Shown here piece by piece: positions 8,575-17,596 of a DNA stretch of 64,000 bases. Both the position numbers and the translations under genes were made by a program. Within the stretch, counting starts at the first letter, position 1, and each line of letters opens with the position of its first letter. Below the pieces are notes generated by a model that worked only from the letters and a program-made list of their open reading frames with translations, did not search any database and had not been told where the DNA came from. This DNA comes from Pseudomonas entomophila (GTDB lineage: Bacteria > Pseudomonadota > Gammaproteobacteria > Pseudomonadales > Pseudomonadaceae), in contig NZ_CP070982.1 of the NCBI RefSeq assembly GCF_018417595.1, forward strand, positions 1,203,501-1,267,500. Direction: 5' to 3'.

Positions 8575-9495
8575 ATGCCTGAACTATGCGTGGGCGAACA
8601 CCGTTGGACAGTACCAACCGCCAGCAACCTGCTCGACGCGCTCAACGACGCGGGCTGTGCTGTGCCCTACAGCTGCCGTGCCGGCAGTTGCCATGCCTGC
8701 CTGGTGCGTTGCCTGGATGGGCAGCCCGACGACGCCAAGCCCGAGGCGCTGGCGGCGGACAAGCGCGAGCAAGGCTGGCGGCTGGCCTGCCAGTGTTCGG
8801 TCAGCGGCGACTTGCGGGTGGCATTGTTCGATCCGCAGCGCGACGGGTTGCCCGCATGGGTGCGTGAGTTGGCCTGGTTCGGCGATGTGCTGTGCCTGCG
8901 CCTGCAACCTGAAAGGCCACTGCGCTACCAGGCCGGACAGCACCTGGTGCTGTGGTGTGCTGATGCCGCACGGCCCTATTCATTGGCGAGCCTGCCCGGG
9001 GAGGAGGATTTCCTGGAGTTCCACATCGATTGCAGTCGTCCTGGCGCATTCTGCGACCGTGCCAGGCAACTAAAGGTGGGCGACGCAATGAGGCTTGGCG
9101 AGTTGCGCGGTGGTGCATTGCACTATGACCCGGACTGGCACGGGCGCCCACTCTGGCTGCTGGCGGCCGGTACAGGGCTTGCACCCTTGTGGGGCATTTT
9201 GCGCGAGGCATTGCGCCAGGGGCATCAAGGGGAGATCAGGGTGATGCATGTGGCACGCGATCAGGCAGGGCATTACCTGGCCGAGCCGTTGTCGCGAATG
9301 GCAGGTGTGACTGTCGAGCTGGTCTTGGCGGATCAGTTGGAGGAGGCGTTGGCGAGGTTGCGGCCGTCTTCGCGGCAGACGATGGCGCTGGTGTGCGGGG
9401 CGCCGGGGAGTGTCGAGCGGTTTGCGCGGCGGCTGTTCATTGCCGGGGTGCCGCGCAATCAGGTCTTGGCGGATGTGTTCACCGAGCATGCCTGA
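8575..9495 (+). CDS. Oxygenase-type ferredoxin reductase (2Fe-2S, FAD and NAD domains)
   Basis: This 306-residue protein has three domains. The N-terminal plant-type 2Fe-2S domain has C-x4-C-x2-C in SCRAGSCHAC and the fourth cysteine in LACQC, about residues 1-85. The FAD-binding barrel carries RPYSLAS (the RxYS flavin motif). The NAD(P)H domain carries AAGTGLAPLWGILR. Such proteins pass electrons from NAD(P)H to an oxygenase or another redox partner. No oxygenase subunit is adjacent, so the partner is unknown. The ATG follows a GGAG at suitable spacing. Genes of this type lie near fumarase and pyruvate kinase in other pseudomonads. Confidence 0.85.
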   Translation: MPELCVGEHRWTVPTASNLLDALNDAGCAVPYSCRAGSCHACLVRCLDGQPDDAKPEALAADKREQGWRLACQCSVSGDLRVALFDPQRDGLPAWVRELAWFGDVLCLRLQPERPLRYQAGQHLVLWCADAARPYSLASLPGEEDFLEFHIDCSRPGAFCDRARQLKVGDAMRLGELRGGALHYDPDWHGRPLWLLAAGTGLAPLWGILREALRQGHQGEIRVMHVARDQAGHYLAEPLSRMAGVTVELVLADQLEEALARLRPSSRQTMALVCGAPGSVERFARRLFIAGVPRNQVLADVFTEHA

Positions 9496-9520
9496 CGTGT
9501 TGCCGTAGCTTGTACGGGCC

Positions 9521-9585
9521 CCTTCGCGGGCAAGCCCGCTCCCACAGAGGAAAAACATGGTCCCTGTGGGAGCGGGCTTGCAAGG
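9521..9585. repeat. REP doublet, GCGGGCTTGCCCGC stem
   Basis: The left copy reads TTCGCGGGCAAGCCCGCTCC; its inverted partner reads TGGGAGCGGGCTTGCAAGG. The right copy is degenerate at its tail. They lie between the convergent reductase and pykA genes. Confidence 0.85.
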
Positions 9586-9603
9586 AGACCCGCTTGAAGC
9601 AGA

Positions 9604-11058
9604 TCAGCCGACCAGCGGATCACCCACGTGCAGGATCTTCATGCCGTTGGTGCCACCGATGGTGTGGTAGCTGTCGCCCTTGGTCAGGATCACCCAGTCA
9701 CCTTGCTCCACCAGCCCACGCTTGAGCAGCTCGTCGACCGCCGCCTGGCTCACCTTGTCGGCCGGCAGCGAAGCCGGGTCGAAGGCGATCGGGTAGACGC
9801 CGCGGAACATCGACGCGCGCGCTTGCGTTGCGCGGTGCGGCGACAGGGCGAAGATCGGCACGTGCGAACGCAGGCGCGACATGATCAGCGGGGTGTAGCC
9901 ACTTTCGGTGAGGGCGATGATCGCCTTGACGCCCGGGAAGTGGTTGGCGGTGTACATGGCCGCCAGGGCGATGCTCTCGTCGCAGCGCTCGAAGGTGGTG
10001 TGCAGGCGGTGGCTGGACTTCTGGTTGGTCGGGTGCTTTTCAGCGCCCATGCAGATGCGCGCCATGGCCTGGACGGCTTCGATCGGGTAGGCACCGGCGG
10101 CGCTTTCGGCCGACAGCATCACCGCGTCGGTGTTGTCGAGCACGGCGTTGGCCACGTCGGACACTTCGGCGCGGGTCGGCATCGGGTTCTGGATCATCGA
10201 CTCCATCATCTGGGTTGCCACGATCACCGCCTTGTTGTTGCGGCGGGCGTGCTGGATGATCTTTTTCTGGATACCGATCAGCTCGGCGTCGCCGATTTCC
10301 ACACCCAGGTCGCCACGGGCCACCATCACGGCGTCGGAGGCGGCGATCAGGCCGTCCAGCGTCTCGTCGTCGGCCACGGCTTCGGCGCGTTCGATCTTGG
10401 CCACCAGCCAGGCGCTGCCGCCAGCTTCGTCACGCAGCTTGCGGGCGTATTCCATGTCCTTGGCGTCACGCGGGAACGACACGGCCAGGTAGTCCAGGTC
10501 CATTTCCGCGGCCAGCTTGATGTCGGCCTTGTCTTTTTCGGTCAGGGCCGGGGCGGTCAGGCCGCCGCCTTTGCGGTTGATACCTTTGTGGTCGGACAGC
10601 GGGCCGCCGACGATCACCACGCAGCGCAGGGCGTCCGCTGTGGCGGTCTCGACGCGCATGACCACGCGGCCATCGTCGAGCAGCAGCTCGTCACCGACGC
10701 CGCAGTCCTTGACCAGATCGGGGTAGTCGATGCCGACGATATCCTGGTTGCCTTCGGTCAGCGGGTGGGCGGTGGAGAAGGTGAAGGTGTCACCGACTTT
10801 CAGTTCGATGCGCTTGTTGGCGAACTTGGCGATACGGATCTTCGGACCTTGCAGGTCGCCCAGCAGCGCGACGTGACGGCCGTTCTTGGCGGCGATGTCG
10901 CGGATCAGGCGGGCGCGGGCCTTGTGCTCGTCCGGCGTGCCGTGGGAGAAGTTCAGACGTGCCACGTCCAGGCCGGCGAGGATCAGCTGTTCGATCACTT
11001 CCGGCGAGTTGCTGGCGGGGCCAAGGGTGGCGACGATTTTGGTGCGGCGGATGGACAT
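9604..11058 (-). CDS. pykA: Pyruvate kinase PykA
   Basis: This 484-residue protein catalyses phosphoenolpyruvate + ADP to pyruvate + ATP, the last glycolytic step. Family signatures are clear: RRTKIVATLGPASNSPEVIE at the N-terminus, ARLNFSHGTPDEH, GDLQGPKIRIAKF, the active-site lysine region WLVAKIERAEAV, MVARGDLGVEIG, and NKAVIVATQMMESMI with AEVSDVANAVLDNTDAVMLS. The C-terminal regulatory domain is complete. The organisation resembles PykA rather than PykF of pseudomonads. The ATG at 11058 gives MSIRRTKI, the usual N-terminus. Confidence 0.95.
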   Translation of the reverse strand: MSIRRTKIVATLGPASNSPEVIEQLILAGLDVARLNFSHGTPDEHKARARLIRDIAAKNGRHVALLGDLQGPKIRIAKFANKRIELKVGDTFTFSTAHPLTEGNQDIVGIDYPDLVKDCGVGDELLLDDGRVVMRVETATADALRCVVIVGGPLSDHKGINRKGGGLTAPALTEKDKADIKLAAEMDLDYLAVSFPRDAKDMEYARKLRDEAGGSAWLVAKIERAEAVADDETLDGLIAASDAVMVARGDLGVEIGDAELIGIQKKIIQHARRNNKAVIVATQMMESMIQNPMPTRAEVSDVANAVLDNTDAVMLSAESAAGAYPIEAVQAMARICMGAEKHPTNQKSSHRLHTTFERCDESIALAAMYTANHFPGVKAIIALTESGYTPLIMSRLRSHVPIFALSPHRATQARASMFRGVYPIAFDPASLPADKVSQAAVDELLKRGLVEQGDWVILTKGDSYHTIGGTNGMKILHVGDPLVG

Positions 11059-11238
11059 GCACAGACTCCTATAGTGAAGCGCAGCGAAAGGCTACTCCTG
11101 AATCTCGCTGTAGTCATTGTTCCGTTGCACTACCTGTGCACGCGCGTGGGTGGCATGTGAACGGTCGAGGTATGCTTGCAAATGCCTGTGAAGATTTGTC
11201 GAAAAAGGCCGATACACTGCCATCAAAGGAGAATTCCC

Positions 11239-11625
11239 ATGCGCACCCTGATCGTTTTGACCATGGCGGCCAGTGTCGTCGGCTGCACCCGCTGGTCCAT
11301 GGACCATCACCTGAACAACGCCTACCGCGCCTACGACCGCGGTGATTGCTCGAAAGTGATGCTGGAGCTGTCGCAGGTCGACCGCACCAGCCGTGCCCGC
11401 CCGTTCATCCACCCGGAAGTGTCGTTGCTGCGTGGCCAGTGCCTGGAGCGCCAGAAGCTCTTCGTCGATGCCGCGCAGACTTATCAGTACCTGATCCAGC
11501 AGTACCCGCGCAACGAATACGCCTACCGTGCCCAGGCCCGTCTGCAGACGCTGGAGAAGCTGGGCCACCTGCGTGGCACGGAAGCGGCGGTGGCCAATCC
11601 GGTGAACACTACACCTTGGCGTTAA
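11239..11625 (+). CDS. Small lipoprotein with a TPR-like fold
   Basis: This 128-residue protein has a lipoprotein signal peptide with lipobox VVGC (C16), so it is likely lipid-anchored and facing the periplasm. The mature part holds helical hairpins with TPR-like spacing: LNNAYRAYDRGDCSKVMLEL, then SLLRGQCLERQKLFVDAAQTYQYLIQQYPRNEYAYRA split over two repeats. TPR proteins mediate protein contacts; the partner is unknown. The start at 11239 follows AAAGGAGAA at good spacing, and the 21 upstream in-frame codons look non-coding. Confidence 0.8.
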   Translation: MRTLIVLTMAASVVGCTRWSMDHHLNNAYRAYDRGDCSKVMLELSQVDRTSRARPFIHPEVSLLRGQCLERQKLFVDAAQTYQYLIQQYPRNEYAYRAQARLQTLEKLGHLRGTEAAVANPVNTTPWR

Positions 11626-11749
11626 TGCCAAGGTTTCCATGATTTCATGTAGAGGCTGCCGCCGACTGGGCTAATCTGTTAAACATGTTGTATCGATTAT
11701 CGCCAGTACCTTGTCTTCCTGGCTCCAGGTACAGGAACGCGCTGCGACC

Positions 11750-12109
11750 ATGTTCATCGAACGCCATATCCAACGCCATCAGCTCCCCTGCGTGCTCAAG
11801 GTTTTCAACCGCTTCACCGACCAGCAGATCGGTTACCTGGGCAACGCATCCGAAGATGGCCTGATGCTGATCAGCCAGTTGCCGATCCTGGCAGGGCCGG
11901 ACTTCGAGCTGCAACTGCGCGTGCCGCTGGCCGGCGGCGGGCTGCAGTTCATCAACCTCACTGCCAGTTGCCTGTGGTGCCGTGAAGACGAGACGCCGGG
12001 GCACTACGATGCTGGCTTCATGCTGCTGCAGGCCCCCCAGGAATACGATGAGTTCGTTCGCTCTCTGCGTGCCTTCTTCAGCTTCCGCCCCGTGAATGCT
12101 TCTGCCTGA
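11750..12109 (+). CDS. PilZ-domain protein
   Basis: This 119-residue protein is a stand-alone PilZ-like domain, a c-di-GMP sensor fold. The N-terminal RHIQR (R5-x3-R9) fits the RxxxR ligand motif, and NASEDGLML fits the (D/N)xSxxG motif about 30 residues later. Both needed elements are present, so c-di-GMP binding is plausible. A 13-codon upstream extension is open but lacks a better ribosome site; MFIERHIQ gives the normal spacing to the motif. It sits directly upstream of sbcB. Its output pathway cannot be read from context. Confidence 0.75.
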   Translation: MFIERHIQRHQLPCVLKVFNRFTDQQIGYLGNASEDGLMLISQLPILAGPDFELQLRVPLAGGGLQFINLTASCLWCREDETPGHYDAGFMLLQAPQEYDEFVRSLRAFFSFRPVNASA

Positions 12110-12171
12110 GCACTGGCCCAGGCCCGGTACAGCCCGCTAGACTCTGGTCGACCTTGTTACAGGAAGACCCC

Positions 12172-13602
12172 GTGAGCTCCAGCATCTTCTGGCACGACTA
12201 CGAAACCACCGGTATCAATCCGCGTTGCGACCGCCCGCTGCAGATGGCCGGTGTGCGCACTGACCTCGACCTCAACGAGATCGAGGAACCGATCAACCTC
12301 TACTGCCGCCCCTCGGACGATATCCTCCCGCACCCTGCCGCTTGCCTGGTGACCGGCATCACGCCGCAGCAGCTGGCCAGCCAGGGGCTGTGCGAGGCCG
12401 AGTTCATGACGCGCGTGCACACCGAACTGGCGCGCCCAGGTACCTGTGGGGCCGGCTACAACACATTGCGCTTCGATGACGAAGTTACCCGTTACAGCCT
12501 CTATCGCAACTTCTTCGACCCCTACGCCCGCGAGTGGCAGGGCGGCAACAGCCGCTGGGACCTGATCGACGTGGTGCGTACCGCCTACGCCTTGCGCCCC
12601 GAGGGGATTGTCTGGCCGCAGCAGGACGGGCGCACCAGTCTGCGCCTGGAGTTGCTCAGCAAGGCCAATGGCATTGACCACGGCCATGCCCACGAAGCAC
12701 TTTCCGACGTGCGGGCAACCATCGCCCTGGCCCGCTTGATTCGTGATCGACAACCGAAGTTGTATGACTGGCTGTTCCAGTTGCGCAGCAAACATAAAGT
12801 GATGGAGCAGATCCGCCTGTTGCAGCCTTTAGTGCATGTCTCCGGTCGTTTTTCGGCGGAGCGCAACTATATCGGCGTGGTGTTGCCGCTGGCCTGGCAC
12901 CCGCGCAATCGCAACGCGTTGATAGTGTGTGACCTGGGCCAGGACAGCGCGCCGTTGCTGAAGGAAAGTGCGCAAGTGTTGCGTCAGCGTTTGTACACGC
13001 GCCGTGAAGATATGGCCGAAGGTGAACTACCGGTGCCGTTGAAGTTGGTGCATATCAATCGTTGCCCAGTCGTGGCGCCGTTATCGGTAATACGTGCGCA
13101 AGATCAGCAGCGGCTGGGGATCGAGATGTCGACGTTGCAGTCGCATGCTGACCATCTGGCCAATCAGCAGGCAACCTGGCGCGACAAGCTGGATATTATC
13201 TTTGAAGAAGAGGCGTTTGCCCCGACGGAGGATCCGGAACAACAGCTGTATGACGGTTTCCTCGGGGATCGCGATCGGCGCTTGTGCGAGCAAGTGCGCG
13301 GCGTGGATCCAGCTCAACTGGGTCAAGGGCACTGGATGTTCGATGATCCGCGCTTGCCGGAGTTGCTGTTCCGCTACCGTGCGCGCAACTTTGCCGACAC
13401 GCTTGATGAGCAGGAGCTCGCGCGTTGGCATGGGTTCTGTCAGCAACGTCTGAGCGATCCGAAGTGGGGAGCACCCAATACACTCGGTGACTTCGAGATG
13501 GCATGCCAGAGCAGTCTGGTTAATGCTGACGAGGCCGGGCGGAAGGTGCTGGAGGCTTGGCAGGCCCATGCCGGGCAACTGAAAGCGCACTTCCAGATCT
13601 GA
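12172..13602 (+). CDS. sbcB: Exonuclease I (3'-5' single-strand DNA exonuclease)
   Basis: This 476-residue protein degrades single-stranded DNA 3' to 5' and works in recombination and mismatch repair. The DEDDh exonuclease core is at the N-terminus: FWHDYETTGINPRCDRPLQM (first Asp/Glu), TCGAGYNTLRFDDEVTRYS, and HAHEALSDVRATIALARLI (His/Asp). SH3-like and C-terminal helical domains follow. The start is GTG at 12172, preceded by CAGGAAG with good spacing; the earlier TTG overlaps that site. An intrinsic terminator follows. The order PilZ-sbcB-mvaT-purU is conserved in Pseudomonas. Confidence 0.95.
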   Translation: MSSSIFWHDYETTGINPRCDRPLQMAGVRTDLDLNEIEEPINLYCRPSDDILPHPAACLVTGITPQQLASQGLCEAEFMTRVHTELARPGTCGAGYNTLRFDDEVTRYSLYRNFFDPYAREWQGGNSRWDLIDVVRTAYALRPEGIVWPQQDGRTSLRLELLSKANGIDHGHAHEALSDVRATIALARLIRDRQPKLYDWLFQLRSKHKVMEQIRLLQPLVHVSGRFSAERNYIGVVLPLAWHPRNRNALIVCDLGQDSAPLLKESAQVLRQRLYTRREDMAEGELPVPLKLVHINRCPVVAPLSVIRAQDQQRLGIEMSTLQSHADHLANQQATWRDKLDIIFEEEAFAPTEDPEQQLYDGFLGDRDRRLCEQVRGVDPAQLGQGHWMFDDPRLPELLFRYRARNFADTLDEQELARWHGFCQQRLSDPKWGAPNTLGDFEMACQSSLVNADEAGRKVLEAWQAHAGQLKAHFQI

Positions 13603-13617
13603 AGGGAATGGACAAAC

Positions 13618-13645
13618 AAAAACGCCGGCAAGTGCCGGCGTTTTC
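13618..13645. terminator. Bidirectional terminator between sbcB and mvaT
   Basis: A 10-bp stem AACGCCGGCA/TGCCGGCGTT with a two-base nominal loop is flanked by A and T runs. It ends both convergent genes. Confidence 0.9.
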
Positions 13646-13673
13646 ATGTTGGAACTGAAGCGCGGTGCGCAAA

Positions 13674-14051
13674 TCAGTCCAGCAGGGTGGCCCAGCTTTC
13701 GACGACGTCGCCGCCCCACTTGGCTTTCCACTCTTTCAGGGTTTTGTGGTTACCGCCCTTGGTTTCAATAACCTCGCCATTGTGCGGGTTCTTGTACTGC
13801 TTGACCTTGCGCGCACGCTTGGTAGTGGTGGTTTTGGCGGTGCCGCGTGGCGCTTTGCTCAGTTTGCTTTCCGGATCGAGCAGGGCGATCACGTCACGCA
13901 GGGACTTGGAGTATTCGCCCATCAGGGTGCGCAGTTTGCCTTCGAACTCCAGCTCTTTCTTCAGTTTGTCGTCTTGCGACAGGTTGGCCAGGCGAGCTTG
14001 AAGTTCCTTGATGGCTTCTTCGGTAGCGCGGTATTCGTTGATCAGGGACAT
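13674..14051 (-). CDS. mvaT: MvaT/TurA-type H-NS family nucleoid protein
   Basis: This 125-residue protein is nearly colinear with P. aeruginosa MvaT and P. putida TurA. The N-terminal coiled-coil MSLINEYRATEEAIKELQAR and the following helix form dimers and higher oligomers. The linker is basic (TTTTKRARKVK). The C-terminal DNA-binding domain carries NPHNGEVIETKGGNHKTLKE ending KWGGDVVESWATLLD. It silences AT-rich and foreign DNA by binding the minor groove. Its own upstream region is conspicuously AT-rich, which fits autoregulation. Confidence 0.95.
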   Translation of the reverse strand: MSLINEYRATEEAIKELQARLANLSQDDKLKKELEFEGKLRTLMGEYSKSLRDVIALLDPESKLSKAPRGTAKTTTTKRARKVKQYKNPHNGEVIETKGGNHKTLKEWKAKWGGDVVESWATLLD

Positions 14052-14092
14052 GGAGTGTTCCTAAATTCATGTGGAAGGGGACAGTGAGGGCA

Positions 14093-14121
14093 ATAATAGA
14101 CAGGCGATACTCGCAAGTAAA
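14093..14121 (-). promoter_or_regulatory. Predicted sigma-70 promoter of mvaT
   Basis: Read on the minus strand, TTTACT and TATTAT are separated by exactly 17 bases, about 40 bases before the mvaT start. Both boxes are close to consensus. The DNA around it (to about 14,200) is unusually AT-rich for this window. Confidence 0.6.
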
Positions 14122-14349
14122 CAATAAAAAAAATTGAATCAATTAATGATGGCGAGTGATAGCGTCACTGTTAGGTTAAGAAAAATTTACATATTCATGC
14201 GGGGCAGGGTCATTTTCCCGTCGAAACAAGGGGGATGTCCTGCGTCGACCGTGGAGTATGGCTGGCCCGCGCAGTGTGTCGATCAATACTGCGTTTTTCC
14301 CGGCGGCCCGCTAGAATGGGCCCTTTGCGAAGTTCTTGGAGTCTTTCTC

Positions 14350-15201
14350 ATGCGCACCTACCGACTGGTGATTGCTTGCCCCGACCGCGTCGGCATCGTG
14401 GCAAAAGTCAGTAATTTCCTGGCCCTCTACAACGGCTGGATCAACGAGGCCAGCCACCACTCCGACGAACAGAGCGGTTGGTTCTTCATGCGCCATGAGA
14501 TCCGCGCCGAATCCCTGCCGTTCGGTATCGAGGCTTTCCGCGAGGCCTTCGCGCCGATCGCCGAAGAGTTCTCCATGACCTGGCGTATCACCGATTCGGC
14601 GCAGAAGAAGCGCGTGGTGTTGATGGCCAGCCGCGAGTCGCACTGCCTGGCCGACTTGTTGCACCGCTGGCACACCAACGAACTGGACTGCGAGATCCCC
14701 TGCGTGATCTCCAACCACAACGACCTGCGCAGCATGGTCGAATGGCACGGTATTCCGTTCCACCATGTCCCGGTCGACCCGAAAGACAAGCAGCCGGCAT
14801 TCGCCGAGGTTTCGCGCCTGGTTCAGGAATACGCGGCCGACGCCGTGGTACTGGCGCGCTACATGCAGATTCTGCCGCCGCAGCTGTGCCAGGAGTACGC
14901 GGAGAAGGTCATCAACATCCACCACAGCTTCCTGCCCTCGTTCGTCGGTGCCAAGCCTTATCACCAGGCGGCCCTGCGTGGCGTGAAACTGATCGGCGCG
15001 ACGTGCCACTACGTCACCGAGGAGCTGGATGCCGGCCCGATCATCGAGCAGGATGTTGTGCGCGTGAGCCACGCTGACAGCATCGAGGACATGGTCCGCT
15101 TCGGCCGTGACGTGGAGAAGATGGTCCTGGCCCGTGGCCTGCGTTATCACCTGGAAGACCGCGTGCTGGTCCACGGCAACAAGACTGTCGTGTTCAACTG
15201 A
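14350..15201 (+). CDS. purU: Formyltetrahydrofolate deformylase
   Basis: This 283-residue protein hydrolyses 10-formyl-THF to formate and THF, balancing one-carbon units. It has an N-terminal ACT domain (RTYRLVIACPDRVGIVAKVS, about residues 1-80) that senses methionine/glycine in the E. coli enzyme. The formyltransferase-like catalytic domain carries LMASRESHCLADLL, NHNDL, and NIHHSFLPSFVGAKPYHQA, the last holding the catalytic histidine region. The ATG at 14350 gives the standard N-terminus. An AT-rich stretch and mvaT lie upstream, divergent. Confidence 0.95.
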   Translation: MRTYRLVIACPDRVGIVAKVSNFLALYNGWINEASHHSDEQSGWFFMRHEIRAESLPFGIEAFREAFAPIAEEFSMTWRITDSAQKKRVVLMASRESHCLADLLHRWHTNELDCEIPCVISNHNDLRSMVEWHGIPFHHVPVDPKDKQPAFAEVSRLVQEYAADAVVLARYMQILPPQLCQEYAEKVINIHHSFLPSFVGAKPYHQAALRGVKLIGATCHYVTEELDAGPIIEQDVVRVSHADSIEDMVRFGRDVEKMVLARGLRYHLEDRVLVHGNKTVVFN

Positions 15202-15216
15202 GGCGAGCATTGGCCT

Positions 15217-15408
15217 ATGGCAGACCCACGTGACAAGGCCGGTGCCGTGGCGCCGCCCACCTTGGGCGAGGGTTGCCTGGCCCGTTTCGATCCCGATGCG
15301 ATGAGCGATGAAGACGGCACCGAGTTCCCCGGTGCCGCCGAGCTTTGGGATGCACTTAATGCGTCTGGCGAGCCCAGCGCTGAGCCGGTTGCCAAACTAC
15401 GGCGGTGA
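15217..15408 (+). CDS. Small acidic protein of unknown function downstream of purU
   Basis: This is a 63-residue open frame starting 15 bases after the purU stop, so it would be in the same transcript. It is rich in Asp, Glu, Ala and Pro (FDPDAMSDEDGTEFPGAAEL) and probably disordered. No family is recognised and no strong Shine-Dalgarno is visible. Third-position GC looks coding-like, but the length is short and it may not be expressed. Confidence 0.4.
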   Translation: MADPRDKAGAVAPPTLGEGCLARFDPDAMSDEDGTEFPGAAELWDALNASGEPSAEPVAKLRR

Positions 15409-15549
15409 CTTGATCAGGGCGTGCCAGTGCGGGGCATGGAGCCCTTCCAAAGGGGCCCCTGTGCCCTATCAAGACCGGCCTGCATAAGAAGGCGGTTGCC
15501 CCCACAGCGAACACTGTTCACCATGGGAGCGCCCGCAGGCGGCTCCAGG

Positions 15550-17424
15550 TCAGATGCGGAAGCTACCGACCAGCTGCTTCAGGCGCCCGGCCTGCTGCTC
15601 CAGGTCCGAGCACGCGCGCAGGGTGGCCTGCAGGTTCTCGACCCCTTCCTGGTTGAGCATGTTGATCTCGTTGATGTCCATGTTGATCGAGTCGACCACG
15701 GCGGTCTGTTCCTCGGTGGCGGTGGCCACCGACTGGTTCATGCCGTCGATCTCGCCGATGCGCTGGGTGACGCTGCCCAGGCGTTCACCGGCCTGGTTGG
15801 CGATGTCCATGCTGTCCTGGCTGTGGCGCTGGCTCTGGCCCATGGTGTCGACCGATTCACGGGCGCCGACCTGCAGTTCCTCGATCATCTTCTGCACCTG
15901 TTGCGCCGACTCCTGGGTGCGGTGGGCAAGGTTGCGCACTTCGTCCGCCACCACGGCGAAACCACGCCCGGCTTCGCCGGCGCGGGCGGCCTCGATCGCG
16001 GCATTCAGTGCCAGCAGGTTGGTCTGCTGGGAGATGCTGGTGATCACTTCGAGGATCTGGCCGATGTTGACGGTCTTGTTGTTGAGCGTCTCGATATGCT
16101 CGCTCGAGGTGACGATCAGGTCCGACAGGCGGTTCATCGCATCGATGTTGCGCTGCACCACTTGCTGGCCTTCCTCAGCCAGCAGGCGGGCGGAACTGGC
16201 ATGTTGCGAGGCCTGGGCGGCGTTGCCGGCAATTTCCTGGGCGGCGGCACCGAGCTGGTTGATGGCGGCGGCGACGCTGTTGGTGCGGTTGGACTGTTCG
16301 TCGGAGTTGCTCATCGACGAGTTGGAGGCGCTGATCACTCGCAGGGCCACTTCGTTGACCTGCTCGGTGGCCGACGACACTTCGCGAATCGAGCCGTGGA
16401 TACGCTCGACGAAGCGGTTGAAGGCGGTGCCGAGGATACCGAACTCGTCGTGGTTGTGGATTTCCAGGCGACGGGTCAGGTCGCCTTCGCCCTCGGCGAT
16501 GTTCGCCATGGCGCGGGTCATGGTGTGCAGCGGTTGCATCAGCACGTTGATCAGCAGGCCCAGCAGGGCAATGATGATCACCACCGCCACCAGGGTGGCG
16601 ATCACCGCCGAGGTGCGGAAGGTGCTGAGCATCGAGAAGGCCTTATCCTTGTCCACCGACAGGCCGATGTACCAGTTGGCCGAAGGCAGGCCCTTGACCG
16701 GGGTGAAGGTGAGCAGGCGGGTCTGGCCATTGAGCTCGACCTCGGTCAGGTCACCGGACAGGCGCGGGGTGTTCTGCGGGAACAGGTCCGACAGCGACTT
16801 CATCACCAGGTTCTTGTCCGGGTGCACCAGGATCTTGCCCTGGTCGTTGACCAGGAAGGCGTAGCCCATGCCGCCGAAGTTCAGCGCGTTGATGATCTCC
16901 ACCAGGCCGTCCAGGGCCAGGTCGCCACCGACCACGCCGACCGAGCGCGAGGCAGTGTCGACGATCGAGATGACCATCTTGTTGGTGGCCATGTCGATAT
17001 AGGGCTCGGTGAGCATCGGCCCATTGGCGTTCAGGCCATCCTTGTACCAGGGGCGTACGCGCGGGTCGTAGCCGTCGGGCATCTTGGTGTCGGGGCGCAC
17101 GGTGAAGGTGCCGTCGGGCTGGCCCAGGTAGATGGTCAGGAAGCTTGAGGTCAGGGCGTTCTGGCCGAGCAGGGCGCCGGCGTTCTGTGGTGATTGGGCG
17201 AGGTTCTGGGCGACGTTCTCGACCAGTTTGATACGCCCTTCGAACAGGTTGCGAATGTTCGTGGACGTCGATTCGCCCATTTCAGCCAGGTAGTTCTCCA
17301 GGTTGGCGCGAATGGCATTACGCTGGAGATAGTCGTTGTAGAGGGTGAACAGGCTGAAGGCGAGGATCACGATCAGTGATGCCGCCAGAAGAATCTTGTG
17401 GCTGAAACGAAGGCTTTTATTCAT
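15550..17424 (-). CDS. Methyl-accepting chemotaxis protein with dCache amino-acid-type sensor (McpG/PctA-like)
   Basis: This 624-residue chemoreceptor has TM1 at about residues 10-30, a periplasmic dCache domain, TM2 at about 272-297, a HAMP domain, and a cytoplasmic signalling domain. The hairpin [20 protein letters not shown] lies near residue 485. The dCache pocket carries Y119...R124-P-W126-Y127 and then EPYIDMATN, matching the amino-acid/GABA binding motif (R, W, Y, then Y and D). The sensed ligand is therefore probably an amino acid or GABA. In P. aeruginosa the pct receptors, and in P. putida mcpG, lie close to mvaT/purU, which supports this. No C-terminal CheR-binding pentapeptide is present (it ends QLVGSFRI). 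Confidence 0.9.
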   Translation of the reverse strand: MNKSLRFSHKILLAASLIVILAFSLFTLYNDYLQRNAIRANLENYLAEMGESTSTNIRNLFEGRIKLVENVAQNLAQSPQNAGALLGQNALTSSFLTIYLGQPDGTFTVRPDTKMPDGYDPRVRPWYKDGLNANGPMLTEPYIDMATNKMVISIVDTASRSVGVVGGDLALDGLVEIINALNFGGMGYAFLVNDQGKILVHPDKNLVMKSLSDLFPQNTPRLSGDLTEVELNGQTRLLTFTPVKGLPSANWYIGLSVDKDKAFSMLSTFRTSAVIATLVAVVIIIALLGLLINVLMQPLHTMTRAMANIAEGEGDLTRRLEIHNHDEFGILGTAFNRFVERIHGSIREVSSATEQVNEVALRVISASNSSMSNSDEQSNRTNSVAAAINQLGAAAQEIAGNAAQASQHASSARLLAEEGQQVVQRNIDAMNRLSDLIVTSSEHIETLNNKTVNIGQILEVITSISQQTNLLALNAAIEAARAGEAGRGFAVVADEVRNLAHRTQESAQQVQKMIEELQVGARESVDTMGQSQRHSQDSMDIANQAGERLGSVTQRIGEIDGMNQSVATATEEQTAVVDSINMDINEINMLNQEGVENLQATLRACSDLEQQAGRLKQLVGSFRI

Positions 17425-17596
17425 GACGTGATGCGTCCGCTAAGGTTTTGTTATCGGGTCGTTCGCACAAAGCACGGCTGGAAAACAGTGCAACAATTCC
17501 CGTGAGTCCTTTTCGGGTTGTTACTGTCTTTCTGGGAAGAATCATTTTGAAATATCGGCAGTCAGGTGGCAGAACTTGAGTAGGGGATGAAGCAAG

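Noticed and set aside
11098..11155. Possible HexR-type operator before pykA.
   Set aside because: Only an unrelated GTAGT/ACTAC inverted pair is present; the TTGT-N7/8-ACAA pattern is not found.
15525..15546. Inverted repeat GGAGCGCCCGCAGGCGGCTCC after the chemoreceptor gene as a terminator.
   Set aside because: The stem is imperfect and no T run follows on the minus strand.
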